From: Candidatus Fredericiella danica
GTDB taxonomy: Bacteria > Chloroflexota > Anaerolineae > Caldilineales > Caldilineaceae
DNA length: 28,211 bases
Assembly (NCBI GenBank): GCA_016713335.1
Contig: JADJPH010000005.1
Span: forward strand, 1-28,211
Reading direction: 5' to 3'
Part shown: positions 18,671 to 27,103 of the stretch, in pieces
How the letters are laid out: every line of letters begins with the position of its first letter
How positions within the stretch are numbered: position 1 is the stretch's first letter
Position numbers and translations under genes: made by a program
Notes under the pieces: generated by a model
What the model saw: only the letters and a program-made list of their open reading frames with translations
What the model was told of the DNA's origin: nothing
Database searches by the model: none

Positions 18671-19652
18671 ACCGGAGGCGGTAGCGCCGGTGGCCCCGAA
18701 AGCGGTTGTCGATGCCCAATCTTATCAACCCCAGCATGCTCGATGATCGTCTGCGCCAGACGAGCTTTGCTGTCAGCATCGGTCATGATCGTGTCGGTCA
18801 CGAGCACCGCCACCGGCATCTGCTCCAATTCCCCTGCATCGACCTGGTCGATCACGAAGACGCTCAAAAAATCGGCATAGTGATCCGCAACGGTGCGTGG
18901 ACTCACCTCTTTGCCCATCTCCAGCATCATCTTGGCCGCCGGCCCTTTCAGCGCACGCCCCCTACGATCGGCGCAACCCCGATCTTCGGCGCGGATATGC
19001 GTCGCAAAAGTTTGCGCATGCCGCCGATGCTTAAAATGGGATCGATGCTGAGATAGGGGTTGCTCGGGCAAAGGACGACAAGGTCCGCATGCACCAAGGC
19101 CTGGTAAACCGGCTCAGTCATCTCGGCACGATCGGCGCCAACATAGGTGAGATCCATGACACAGGGTTCGCAGCGCCGCCGGACAAAATAGTGCTGAAAC
19201 GGCAGGTCGCCTTCGTCCGTGTGCACGAGCGTGCGCACCAGATCATCGCTCATCGGCAGGATTGACGACGCAATGCCAAGGCTCCGCCGCAGCCGCTCGG
19301 TCACCTCGGTCAGACCTGCGCCTTGATGCAACCACTCCGTGCGACGCAGATGAGTGGCGAGATCGCGGTCGCCAAGTCTGAACCAGTCTTCGCCCCCAAG
19401 CAGCTCCATCGCGGTAAGCGCCGCAAAGGTTTCACCCTTCACCCCCCATCCGGTTTCAGGGTTGTTCAGACCGGCCAGATTGTACATGACCGTGTCGAGG
19501 TCAGGACAGATGGTCAATCCCCAGTGCTCAAAATCATCACCGGTGTTGACAACGACGGTCAGTGCGCCAGGTGGCAAGACCGATTGCAGCCCTGCCGCCA
19601 ATTTTGCGCCCCCGACGCCTCCGGCAAGGGCTACCACACGAAGACCGTTCAT
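18667..19652 (-). CDS. cofD: 2-phospho-L-lactate transferase (F420-0 synthesis), frameshifted
   Basis: CofD/FbiA transfers the phospholactyl or enolpyruvyl moiety to Fo, making (dehydro-)F420-0. The start MNGLRVVALAGGVGGAKLA at 19652 has the glycine-rich N-terminal motif. VNTGDDFEHWGLTICPDLDTVMYNLAG (in parts), GWGVKGET, FQHYFVRRRCEP, LCPSNPYLSIDPIL and, after one frame change near 18955, GPAAKMMLEMGKEVSP and VTDTIM complete the family pattern. The reconstructed protein has about 325 residues. It starts 7 bases after the nitroreductase stop and ends in overlap with cofC: a tight three-gene operon. Confidence 0.94.
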
Positions 19653-19659
19653 GGCACTC

Positions 19660-20322
19660 CTATCTCCAAATCACACGGCTTGCCACCGGCTCGCGCGCTT
19701 TCTCTTTTACTTCAGCCGGGTGGCCGACTGTCAAGATCGCTTGCGGCCGCCAATGTTCAGGCAGTTCAAGCACCGCACAGACCAGTTCCGGCGCAAAGAG
19801 GGCGGCGCATAACCAGCCTACGCCCAATCCCAGATCATGGGCAGCCAAAAGCAAATTCTGACAGGCCAACGCAACGCTTTGCACCGCCATCGTCCATTCC
19901 GCCAGACTGCGCTGGGGATCCGGATAAACGTCCATGTCCTCCATACTCACGGCCGGGATGATCAACACGGGCGCGCCGGTCAGACGCGCATGGCTGATCG
20001 AGACGCGCCGTGCAATCATTGCCGGGTCAATGCCATCCGCCGCCAGGTCACTGCCCCAGCGCACCGCAAGCGCCCTGCTCAGCGCATCTTTGGCATCCGG
20101 CTTTGTCACGACACAGAAACGCCAGGGTTGGCGATTGTGCGCCGATGGCGCCCACATCGCCGCCGCCAGCAACGTCTCGATCATCTCCACAGGTACAGGC
20201 GCGTCACGATATCGGCGGATCGATCGCCGCTCACGCATCGTGCGCCACAAGGCGGATGAAAGCCCCGCAGGCGTCGCTTCTGCAATGGTTGGTGTGGGGA
20301 TCTGTGGGCCGACAGACGGCAT
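19660..20322 (-). CDS. FbiB-C-like nitroreductase, probable dehydro-F420-0 reductase
   Basis: A 220-residue FMN-dependent nitroreductase-fold protein. MRERRSIRRYRDAPVP is the FMN-binding start, MWAPSAHNRQPWRF is the hallmark second motif, and GLGVGWLCAALF lies near the C-terminus. It is the first gene of an operon with cofD and cofC. In mycobacterial FbiB the C-terminal nitroreductase domain reduces dehydro-F420-0, and stand-alone versions accompany cofC/cofD in other bacteria. The setting therefore suggests that function and the PEP-based pathway; this is inference. GAGGAA precedes the ATG. No CofE (gamma-glutamyl ligase) gene is seen in the window. Confidence 0.82.
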   Translation of the reverse strand: MPSVGPQIPTPTIAEATPAGLSSALWRTMRERRSIRRYRDAPVPVEMIETLLAAAMWAPSAHNRQPWRFCVVTKPDAKDALSRALAVRWGSDLAADGIDPAMIARRVSISHARLTGAPVLIIPAVSMEDMDVYPDPQRSLAEWTMAVQSVALACQNLLLAAHDLGLGVGWLCAALFAPELVCAVLELPEHWRPQAILTVGHPAEVKEKAREPVASRVIWR

Positions 20323-20339
20323 GTTTGGTTCCTCGGACA

Positions 20340-20364
20340 GGCCACGGGCGTGGCCGCGATTATA
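20340..20364 (-). promoter_or_regulatory. promoter -10 and adjacent operator-like palindrome of the F420 operon
   Basis: On the minus strand TATAAT (20364-20359) is followed directly by the palindrome GGCCACG-N2-CGTGGCC (20355-20340), where transcription should begin, 18 bases upstream of the start codon. The -35 match is weak. A regulator could bind the palindrome. Confidence 0.5.
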
Positions 20365-20393
20365 ACATGCCGGTAAGTGAGGGGAAACTCGCT

Positions 20394-20422
20394 TTGACGC
20401 TCACTTGGGTTCGGTGTAGAGT
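20394..20422 (+). promoter_or_regulatory. sigma70-type promoter of the LLM oxidoreductase gene
   Basis: TTGACG (20394-20399), a 17-base spacer and TAGAGT (20417-20422) lie 38 bases before the ATG, divergent from the F420 operon promoter. Confidence 0.7.
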
Positions 20423-20460
20423 AGGCATATACCATCAGTTCAGCCCCATAGGAGATGAAT

Positions 20461-21470
20461 ATGGCAAATCAGCCCCAATACACGCGCGTTGGGATCTATC
20501 TTCAAGACAAACACCCCATCCGCGACGGGATGGAGTATTCGAAATACGCAGAGCAAAAAGGTTTCGAGGCCGTGTGGCAGGCGGAAAGTCGCCTGGTGCG
20601 CGATGCGATTGTGCCGATGGCAGCCTTCGCCGCCGTGACCGATCGGATCAAAGTGGGGTCGGGCGTCATCAACAACTGGACCCGCAACATCGGCCTGCTG
20701 GCAGCCACCTATTTGACGCTGGATGATCTTGCCCCCGACCGTGTCATCTGCGGCATTGGCGCCTGGTGGGATCCGCTCGCCAAGAACGTTGGCATCGATC
20801 GGCGCAAACCCCTGGTCGCAATGCGCGAGACGGTAGAAATCATGCGGCGGTTGCTGGCCATGGAAAACGTGACCTTTCATGGTGAATTCGTCCATGTGGA
20901 TGGCATCGAACTCGATGTGGTCCACGGTCGCCGTGAACCGCGCAACGTCCCCATCATGATCGGCGCCACCGGCCCCCAGATGATGGAACTCACCGGTGAA
21001 ATCGCCGATGGCGCGGTGCTAAACTACTGCGTGCGCCCGGAATACAATATTGAAGCGATGGCGCAGTTGGGCGTGGCGCGGCGTGGGACGCAGTGTCTAT
21101 GATCCTCGATAGGCCTCAGCTTGTTGTATGCTCCGTGCACGAAGATCGCAAAGTCGCCCTCGACGGCGCGCGCGAATTGCTGACACAATACCTGGCGCAA
21201 CAACCGCACATCGCCAAGGCAAGCGGCGTCAAGCCCGAGGTTGTCCAGCAGATTCAAGCCACCCTCGGCTGGCCCGCAACCAAGGAACAAGTGCGCGCCG
21301 CCATGAAGTATGTGCCGGATGAACTGGTGCAGCGCATCACGGCCAGCGGCACCCCGGCTGAGGTAAAGGCGAAGGTGCGTGAGTACATCCAGTATGGCGC
21401 CACCTATCCGATCCTCTACCCGTTGGGCGACGTCAAGTTGATGATTGACACCTTTGCCGAAGGTTTCTGA
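20461..21470 (+). CDS. F420-dependent LLM-class oxidoreductase (frameshifted)
   Basis: Luciferase-like TIM-barrel enzyme of the methylene-tetrahydromethanopterin reductase type, which uses F420H2 or FMN. The ATG at 20461 (MANQPQYTRVGIYLQ) is chosen because GGAG lies 6 bases upstream; the ATG at 20455 is too close. Landmarks are YAEQKGFEAVWQAESRLVRD, AAVTDRIKVGSGVIN, LAPDRVICGIGAWWDP, MRETVEIMRRLL and PIMIGATGPQMMEL. Two small indels near 21085-21105 shift it into the frame reading LDRPQLVVCSVHEDR, which continues to DTFAEGF. The total is about 336 residues. Placement divergent from cofD/cofC supports F420 as cofactor. Confidence 0.88.
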
Positions 21471-21474
21471 ACCG

Positions 21475-21987
21475 ATGGATACTCGTTTCGATTGCGACGT
21501 AAAACGCTCGCGTGCCAACCTCATCGGGTTAATGCAGAACACCCTGAAGATCCTGGGATACTTCGTGGACGGGACGACCCAGGAAGTCGCCACCACCCGC
21601 CGCGATCCAAACGACGGCGATAAAGGCTGGACATTGCTCGAAGTCGTCTGCCACCTACGCGATTTCGATGCCATCTTTTATGGTCGCACGCGGCTCATGG
21701 TCGAACAGGATTATCCATCGCTCGCCCCCTATGATCACGAGCAATTGGCAATCAGGCGCGCCTACAACCAGCAAGACTTGCGCCAGGTGTACCAGGAGCT
21801 GGTGCGCTCACGCCACGAATTCATCGAGTTCTTCCGCAGCCTGGACGAGGCGCAATGGCAGCGCTGCGGCGTCCACGCCGAGCGCGGTCGCTTCACAATG
21901 CACGACGCCCTGGTCCAGGTCGGACAACACGACGCGCTGCATATTGAACAGATTACGCGTATTCTGACCCAATCGCAGGCCTGGTAG
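21475..21987 (+). CDS. DinB-like four-helix metal-binding protein
   Basis: 170 residues starting MDTRFDCDVKRSRANL. The ATG at 21475 is 4 bases after the previous stop, with GAAGG upstream, so it is probably cotranscribed with the LLM gene. DinB/YfiT-type histidines appear as VVCHLRDFDAIFYGR near 62 and GQHDALHIEQITRIL near the C-terminus. Family members act as thiol-dependent metal enzymes or damage-induced proteins; the function here is unknown. Confidence 0.85.
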   Translation: MDTRFDCDVKRSRANLIGLMQNTLKILGYFVDGTTQEVATTRRDPNDGDKGWTLLEVVCHLRDFDAIFYGRTRLMVEQDYPSLAPYDHEQLAIRRAYNQQDLRQVYQELVRSRHEFIEFFRSLDEAQWQRCGVHAERGRFTMHDALVQVGQHDALHIEQITRILTQSQAW

Positions 21988-22016
21988 GGCATATCACATA
22001 ACACGAGATACACCCA

Positions 22017-22319
22017 ATGTTCCGATTTCTCCTGGCCACATTCGTTACCGCACTCGTCACCCCTTTCTATCTGAAATGGGCAAGTGACCAGGCGGAAGGG
22101 CAACTGCGCAAAATGGAGCGGGCGGCGCACTTTACGCCAGGCGCCGAGTCGCCCGTGCCACCGGTCGTGATCGCAAGCGGGATTGGGCTATTGGTTGGCG
22201 CCTGGCTTACGGGCGCGCTGCTCCGGCTGCGCACGTGGCAGACCTTTTTGAGCCTGGTCGTCGGGGCGATGGCCGGCGCCGGGCTCTACTTCTTTGGCGC
22301 CACCTCCCAACGCAGGTGA
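22017..22319 (+). CDS. small two-to-three-helix membrane protein
   Basis: 100 residues beginning MFRFLLATFVTALVTPFYLKW. Hydrophobic segments are at about 3-19, 50-67 and 76-92, with a basic end (TSQRR). No family was recognised. The intergenic stretch before it contains CACGAGATACAC, like the heptamer arrays. Confidence 0.6.
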   Translation: MFRFLLATFVTALVTPFYLKWASDQAEGQLRKMERAAHFTPGAESPVPPVVIASGIGLLVGAWLTGALLRLRTWQTFLSLVVGAMAGAGLYFFGATSQRR

Positions 22320-22385
22320 GCCGAGCGCATCGCAGTTTGCAACACTGCGCCGGCAGCCACATCCATCATCCAGAAAGACGCTTTC

Positions 22386-23807
22386 ATGTACGCCTTTTAC
22401 CACTCCCCTCACACACTCGAAGCAGCGCTTGCATTGCGCGCACAATACCAGGATCGCGCTCGCATCATCGCGGGAGGCACGGATCTCCTCCTTGAGATTG
22501 AGCGTGGCGTGCGGCACGCACCTGATGGTAGCCCCATCGGCGTGATCGACCTCACACGCATTCCGGGCCTGGCAGACATCTGGACAGAAGGCGATGTCAT
22601 CCATCTCGGCCCTCTGGTGACCCACAATCAATGTGTGGCAAGCCCGATCATCGTTGAGCAGGCCTTCCCGCTGGCACGCGCCTGCTGGGAAGTGGGCGCC
22701 CCCCAGATTCGCAATCGCGCCACGGTGGCTGGCAACGTGATTACTGCCAGTCCGGCCAATGACACCATCGTGCCGCTGCTCGCGCTCGACGCGCAGGTGA
22801 CGGTTGCCAGCGCGGCGCGCGGTGAACGCACCCTGCCCCTTGTCCGTTTTCTGACCGGCATGCGGCGCGTCGACCTGGCGGCCGACGAGATTCTCACCCG
22901 CATCACCCTCCCGGCGCTGCCTCCCAACCGGCGTGGCGTCTTTATCAAACTCGGTCTGCGTCGCGCCCAGGCCATCAGCCTGGTAAGCGTCTGCGTCGTG
23001 GTGGGAGTACAGCCGGGCGCCGCTGTCGTCGAAGAAGCAGCCATCAGTCTGGGGGCGGTGGCGCCGATCATCGTCCGCGCCTACGCGGCGGAAGAATTCC
23101 TTAAGGGAAAGCCGCTGGAAAGTTTTGTAATCGCAGAGGCGGCGCGGCGCGCCGTCGATGCCGCTTCCCCGATCGATGACATCCGCGGCGCCGCAGCCTA
23201 TCGCCGCAGCATGGTTGAAACGCTGGTGGCGCGTGCATTGGTGCAAATTGCCGCCGGTGAGGAGCGGCGCGGCTGGCCGGCGCAGCCCGTGCTACTGTGG
23301 GGCGAAGCCACCGGGCAATGGCCTGCACCCGCGCCGGCAACCGCACTGGCGGCTGATGAAGCCCTGGTGAATGGGCATGCGGTCCGCCTGCCAGGCGGCA
23401 TGTCGCTGCTGGATGCGCTGCGCCAGACTGGATTTGCCGGGGTCAAAGAGGGTTGTGCCGAGGGTGAATGCGGCGCGTGCACGGTCTTTCTCGATGGCAT
23501 GGCGATCATGGCTTGCGTCACGCCAGCGGAACGCGCCTGGGGCAGCGCCTGCACGACCATCGAAGGCTTAAGTGATGGACGGCAGTTGCACCCCGTGCAG
23601 GCCGCTTTGGTGCAGAGTGGCGGCGTGCAGTGTGGCTACTGCACGCCGGGCTTTGTGATGAGTGCGGCAAAGTTGCTTGAAGAACGCCCCAATCCATCGT
23701 ATGGCGAGGCCCAAGAAGCTTTCACCGGCAACTTCTGCCGGTGCACCGGCTATCAAAAAATCCTGGACGCCGTATTAATGGCCGGACAGGCGCGTGGCGC
23801 CCGCTAA
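22386..23807 (+). CDS. fused FAD-binding and [2Fe-2S] subunit of a xanthine dehydrogenase / CO dehydrogenase-type enzyme
   Basis: A 473-residue electron-transfer protein. Residues 1-290 are a CoxM/XdhB-type FAD domain: RIIAGGTDLLLEI (near 28) and NRATVAGNVITASPANDTI (near 109). Residues 320-473 are a CoxS/XdhC-type iron-sulfur domain: CAEGECGACTVFLDG (near 356) for the plant-type cluster, and QCGYCTPGFVMSA with NFCRCTGYQKI for the second cluster. Eukaryote-like and XdhA fusions have the order [2Fe-2S]-FAD; here it is FAD-[2Fe-2S]. No molybdopterin large subunit is present in the window. Substrate is unknown; purine or aromatic aldehyde oxidation is possible. Confidence 0.92.
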   Translation: MYAFYHSPHTLEAALALRAQYQDRARIIAGGTDLLLEIERGVRHAPDGSPIGVIDLTRIPGLADIWTEGDVIHLGPLVTHNQCVASPIIVEQAFPLARACWEVGAPQIRNRATVAGNVITASPANDTIVPLLALDAQVTVASAARGERTLPLVRFLTGMRRVDLAADEILTRITLPALPPNRRGVFIKLGLRRAQAISLVSVCVVVGVQPGAAVVEEAAISLGAVAPIIVRAYAAEEFLKGKPLESFVIAEAARRAVDAASPIDDIRGAAAYRRSMVETLVARALVQIAAGEERRGWPAQPVLLWGEATGQWPAPAPATALAADEALVNGHAVRLPGGMSLLDALRQTGFAGVKEGCAEGECGACTVFLDGMAIMACVTPAERAWGSACTTIEGLSDGRQLHPVQAALVQSGGVQCGYCTPGFVMSAAKLLEERPNPSYGEAQEAFTGNFCRCTGYQKILDAVLMAGQARGAR

Positions 23808-23981
23808 AGGTGTGGCAGCCCCAGCAAGATCGCACGTTGCCGTCTGCGAGCGCAAAGCCGCGCGCAACTTGCACCGCGGTCGGGTGTTCTCATCTATCAG
23901 TTACAGGTTTTCCTGTGCATCACCTCCACAATGGAGACAGTTGCCGGGCGTTTTTGCGCCATCGGCGGCCAAAGGAATTAA

Positions 23982-24617
23982 ATGACGACTGCGCCGGAAT
24001 CGTCCACCATGACATCATCGAAAACTGAATTCAAACGGAGTTTTGTCCAGAAACTCTGGTACGCCTGGTACCGCAGCATGGGCTGGGATGCTGAGTATGT
24101 AGAGCCGGGAATAGACAAATACGTCATCATTGTGGCGCCGCACACTTCGAACCTGGATTTCTTGATCGGCTTTATCTTCAGCCGCGCGTACCCACTGCCT
24201 TTTCCGCGTTTCATTGCAAAGAAGTCAGCTTTTGTCGGGCCGATCGGTTGGTTGGGGCGTGCCGTGGGCGGGATTCCCGTCGACCGCACCCAGCGCACGA
24301 ACTTCGTGGACCAGGTGGCCGAGCAGTTCAACCTGCATGAGCAGTTTGTGGTGGCAATCACCCCAGAAGGCACCCGCAGCAAAGTCACCTACTGGAAGTC
24401 CGGCTTCTACCACATTGCGCGTGCAGCCGGCGTACCCATCGTGATGGCAACCATCGACTACGGAAAAAAACAGATCCGGTATGGCGCCGTCCTCTACCCC
24501 TCCGGTGATCTCGACGCGGACATGGAAAAGATCAGAAAATTCTACGAAGGCGCAACAGGCCGTCACCCGGAACGCCAGGGAGCAATCGAAATTCAACCAC
24601 CAAAAAGTGAAAAGTGA
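23982..24617 (+). CDS. PlsC-like 1-acylglycerol-3-phosphate acyltransferase family
   Basis: 211 residues. The acyltransferase motifs are present: APHTSNLDF (HX4D, near 53-60), FPRFIAKKSAFVGPIGW (near 75-92), GGIPVDRTQ, and TPEGTRS (near 125-131). It is short and lacks a clear N-terminal membrane helix, like the LPLAT group of small acyltransferases in many bacteria. It acts at the inner face of the membrane on an acyl acceptor that cannot be named. Its stop (TGA at 24615) overlaps the start of the ketoacyl synthase gene by one base. Confidence 0.88.
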   Translation: MTTAPESSTMTSSKTEFKRSFVQKLWYAWYRSMGWDAEYVEPGIDKYVIIVAPHTSNLDFLIGFIFSRAYPLPFPRFIAKKSAFVGPIGWLGRAVGGIPVDRTQRTNFVDQVAEQFNLHEQFVVAITPEGTRSKVTYWKSGFYHIARAAGVPIVMATIDYGKKQIRYGAVLYPSGDLDADMEKIRKFYEGATGRHPERQGAIEIQPPKSEK

Positions 24618-25624
24618 TGTGTGTAATGGGAAAAATCTACGGCCAAATCGTCGGCTGGGGCGCCTACGCACCAAAGCAGGTACTAACCAATCATGACCTG
24701 GAACGGATCGTGGACACATCCGACGAATGGATCATGAAGCGCACCGGCATTCGGGAGCGCCATGTCGCCGGGCCCAATGAAACGACCTCGAGTCTGGCCG
24801 TACAGGCGAGTTGGGCCGCGCTCGCTAAGGCCAATATGGTGTCCACCGATCTGGATCTGATTATAGTAGCGACCTCCTCGCCCGACTACTTCACGCCACC
24901 CGTCTCCAGCCAGGTGCAGGCTGCACTGGGCGCCAATGACGTGCCGGCGTTTGTCGTCGTCACCGGCTGCACTGGCTGGGTCTACTCGCTGGCCATTGCC
25001 TATCAGTTCATTGAGACGGGCGCCTACCGCAACATCCTGGTGGTTGGGGTCGAATTGCTGAGCCGCTTTGTCGACTGGACGGATCGTTCAACCTGCATAC
25101 TTTTTGGGGACGCGGCGGGTGCAGTCATAGTTCAGGCAACTGATCAGCCCTGTGGCTTGCTGGGGTTTGTCTTAGGCTCGGACGGCACTAATGGGCACCA
25201 CATCATCATGCCGTCGGGTGGCTCGGCGCGGCCATTTGACGCCGACGTCTTGGCCGAAGGCAGTCATTATCTGCGCATGAACGGTCCTGAGGTCTTCAAA
25301 TTTGCGTCCAAAGTCGTTGGCCCGGCGAGCGACGAAGCACTGGCCAAGGCCGGTCTGACCATGGATGACGTGAAGTGGATCATTCCGCATCAAGCGAACA
25401 TGCGCATCATCCAGGCGGCGGCAAAAGACATGCACCTGCCGTTGGATCGGTTTGTGGTCAACATCGACCGCTACGGCAATACGTCCGCAGCCTCGATCCC
25501 GCTTGCCCTTGTCGAGCATGTGAATGGCGGGTGTATCAAGGCCACCGACAAACTACTGCTCGTCTCCTTCGGCGCCGGCATGACCTGGGCCGCCGCCGTC
25601 CTCCAGATGCAGCCGGAGGGGTAG
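24617..25624 (+). CDS. beta-ketoacyl-ACP synthase III family (FabH-like)
   Basis: 335 residues; the start ATG at 24617 overlaps the previous stop (TGATG), so coupling is likely; an alternative is the ATG at 24626 (MGKIYGQIVGWG). The family landmarks are TSDEWIMKRTGIRERH near 37, the active-site Cys in VTGCTGWVYSLA near 118, LFGDAAGAVIV, catalytic His in IIPHQANMRII near 257, and Asn in YGNTSAASIP near 288. KAS III starts fatty acid synthesis from acetyl-CoA and malonyl-ACP; paralogues make alkenes or secondary products. No other fab genes are nearby. Pairing with an acyltransferase suggests a lipid-modifying role. Confidence 0.9.
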   Translation: MCVMGKIYGQIVGWGAYAPKQVLTNHDLERIVDTSDEWIMKRTGIRERHVAGPNETTSSLAVQASWAALAKANMVSTDLDLIIVATSSPDYFTPPVSSQVQAALGANDVPAFVVVTGCTGWVYSLAIAYQFIETGAYRNILVVGVELLSRFVDWTDRSTCILFGDAAGAVIVQATDQPCGLLGFVLGSDGTNGHHIIMPSGGSARPFDADVLAEGSHYLRMNGPEVFKFASKVVGPASDEALAKAGLTMDDVKWIIPHQANMRIIQAAAKDMHLPLDRFVVNIDRYGNTSAASIPLALVEHVNGGCIKATDKLLLVSFGAGMTWAAAVLQMQPEG

Positions 25625-25652
25625 GCGTTTCTCGCGAATTTCTACTTTTCAG

Positions 25653-26701
25653 CCTCCCGCGGATGGGATGGCGGTCAAACATCGCGCCTCGCAGCCCCAC
25701 GAGTCGGCATACCGCACATGATTGACCCCCGCACACTTGCATCAAGCTCGGCAAACGAAATCCTGGTTCCCGATACAGCGTGATATTGTCCGCAAACCGG
25801 CGAGAAAAGTTCACCAGATTGCGCCGCTTTAGCATCGATGCGCCGGATAGACCAACAAATCCCAACCACGGAATTCCGTCCTTCACCGGTTGCACCTGGG
25901 CAGAGCCCGGAGTGTGCGGTCAGGCGCAGACTGGCGAGGAAGTCCACAATTTCGCGCTTCCAGGCCCAGAGTTCATGCTTGCTTTCCGAAAACAACGCAA
26001 AGTCATCGACATACCGCAGATACGATCGGCACCCCAGGTCATTCACCACAAACCGATCCAGCGCATCCATATAGACATTCGACCAGAACTGCGACGTGAG
26101 ATTACCGATCGGCAGTCCACGAGGCCGGTAGATGCTGAATAAATCGTCGCCCGGGAAGTAGACCATGTCATATTCATCCGCCAGCACGCCGGCTCCGCTT
26201 TCCAGGATCAAGTCGATCAACGCAAGCACATCGGTGTCCCGGACAACGCGCGCAATTGCATTGCGCAGCACAGCATGATCCAGCGAGGGGAAATGTTGAA
26301 CGATGTCCATTCGCAAGACATAGCGATGCCGGCGCGCAAACTGCTGCAACCGATCAACGGCGCGATGGGTGCCCTTCCCAACGCGATTGGCGTAACTATC
26401 GCAATGAATCGTTGCTCAAGCGCGGCTCAATGAGATTACTAGCGCGTGGTGGACCACCCGATCACGAAAGGGCGCAGCGCTGATCTTGCGGCGCTTCGGT
26501 TCATGAATTTCGAAGTGAGTGTAGGGACCTGGCTGATACGCACCGCTCAATAATTCAGCCTGGAGTGTTACCAACTGATCGGCAACCTGGTACTCGAAAC
26601 CGGCTACAGATCGGGTGCTGCGCTTGCCGTGCAGCCTTATGATACGCACACCACAAGTTCTCCCATGCAACAATGGAGGCAAACATGGATGAAATGGTCA
26701 T
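25653..26701 (-). CDS. DGR-type reverse transcriptase (frameshifted)
   Basis: Copies template-repeat RNA into mutagenised cDNA. The N-terminus reads MTISSMFASIVAWENLW from ATG 26701 (or MFAS at 26686), then a frame change leads to GKRSTRS and AFEY-like sequence, HEPKRRKISAAPFRDRVVHHAL. Three single-base gaps in 45 bases follow (26370-26440), then SYANRVGKGTHRAVDRLQ and MDIVQHFPSLDH (catalytic motif A). GLPIGNLTSQFW (26089-26118) is the DGR-specific motif 4, and YLRYVDDFALF (about 26000-26020) holds the YXDD box. The thumb region (QPVKDGIPWLGFV, then LDASVRG) is again split between frames. All catalytic motifs survive, so indels are probably sequencing errors. The exact 3' end is uncertain (25653-25675). 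Confidence 0.93.
26675..26679 (+). promoter_or_regulatory. ribosome binding site that fixes the avd start
   Basis: GGAGG at 26675-26679 lies 5 bases before the ATG at 26685. It selects that codon over the ATG at 26673, which would overlap the site itself. The same bases are codons of the RT gene on the other strand. Confidence 0.75.
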
Positions 26702-27029
26702 TTTCACGAAAACCTATCTGATGCTGAGTTGGCTGTTGCCGCATTGCGAGCGATTCCCAAAACCCAAGCGCTTTGTCGTGACAAAGCGGCTTCAGGATGC
26801 GGCGCTTGACTTTCAAGAAACGCTGTTTCTTGCCAACGCAGCAACCGGACGCACACGGCTGACGCACTTGCAGACGGCCGACGCCCATCTCAACAAGTTG
26901 CGACTTTATCTACGTCTCGTCCATGAATGGCAGTGGTTGACTGCTGGGCAATACGAACATGTCAGCAAGATGGTGGCGGAAATCGGACGCCTACTTGGCG
27001 GTTGGCTCCACCAGACCCAGGGACGGTAG
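26685..27029 (+). CDS. avd: DGR accessory variability determinant protein
   Basis: A 114-residue protein starting MDEMVIFTKTYLMLSWLLPH. It matches the Avd four-helix-bundle family: RFVVTKRLQDAALDFQETL (helix 2), a middle helix with RTRLTHLQTADAHLNKLRLYLRL, and the typical end QYEHVSKMVAEIGRLLGGW. Avd forms a basic pentamer that binds the RT and the template RNA and is required for mutagenic retrohoming. It lies on the strand opposite the RT, TR, VR and target, head to head with the RT start (overlap of 2-17 bases); in the best-known DGRs avd is co-directional. The frame is intact. Confidence 0.93.
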   Translation: MDEMVIFTKTYLMLSWLLPHCERFPKPKRFVVTKRLQDAALDFQETLFLANAATGRTRLTHLQTADAHLNKLRLYLRLVHEWQWLTAGQYEHVSKMVAEIGRLLGGWLHQTQGR

Positions 27030-27070
27030 CCAAGGGCTGTTGCCATCTCGCCGGCATACGAAATTGGGGG

Positions 27071-27103
27071 CAGGTGTCCGGCGGACCGGACACCTGGCTT
27101 TTG
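27071..27103 (+). terminator. intrinsic terminator of avd
   Basis: A perfect 11-bp stem CAGGTGTCCGG / CCGGACACCTG with loop CGGA, followed by GCTTTTGTTT, 42 bases after the avd stop. On the minus strand no T-run follows, so transcripts from TR toward the RT could pass through. Confidence 0.85.

Noticed and set aside
22188..23246. 352-codon minus-strand frame over the FAD/[2Fe-2S] gene
   Set aside because: The plus strand has continuous family motifs; the minus frame is low-complexity His/Arg/Ala-rich sequence without a start signal.
25653..26701. Group II intron or retron reverse transcriptase
   Set aside because: The IGNLTSQ motif, the presence of Avd and the TR/VR pair all point to a DGR; no intron ribozyme or maturase domain was seen.
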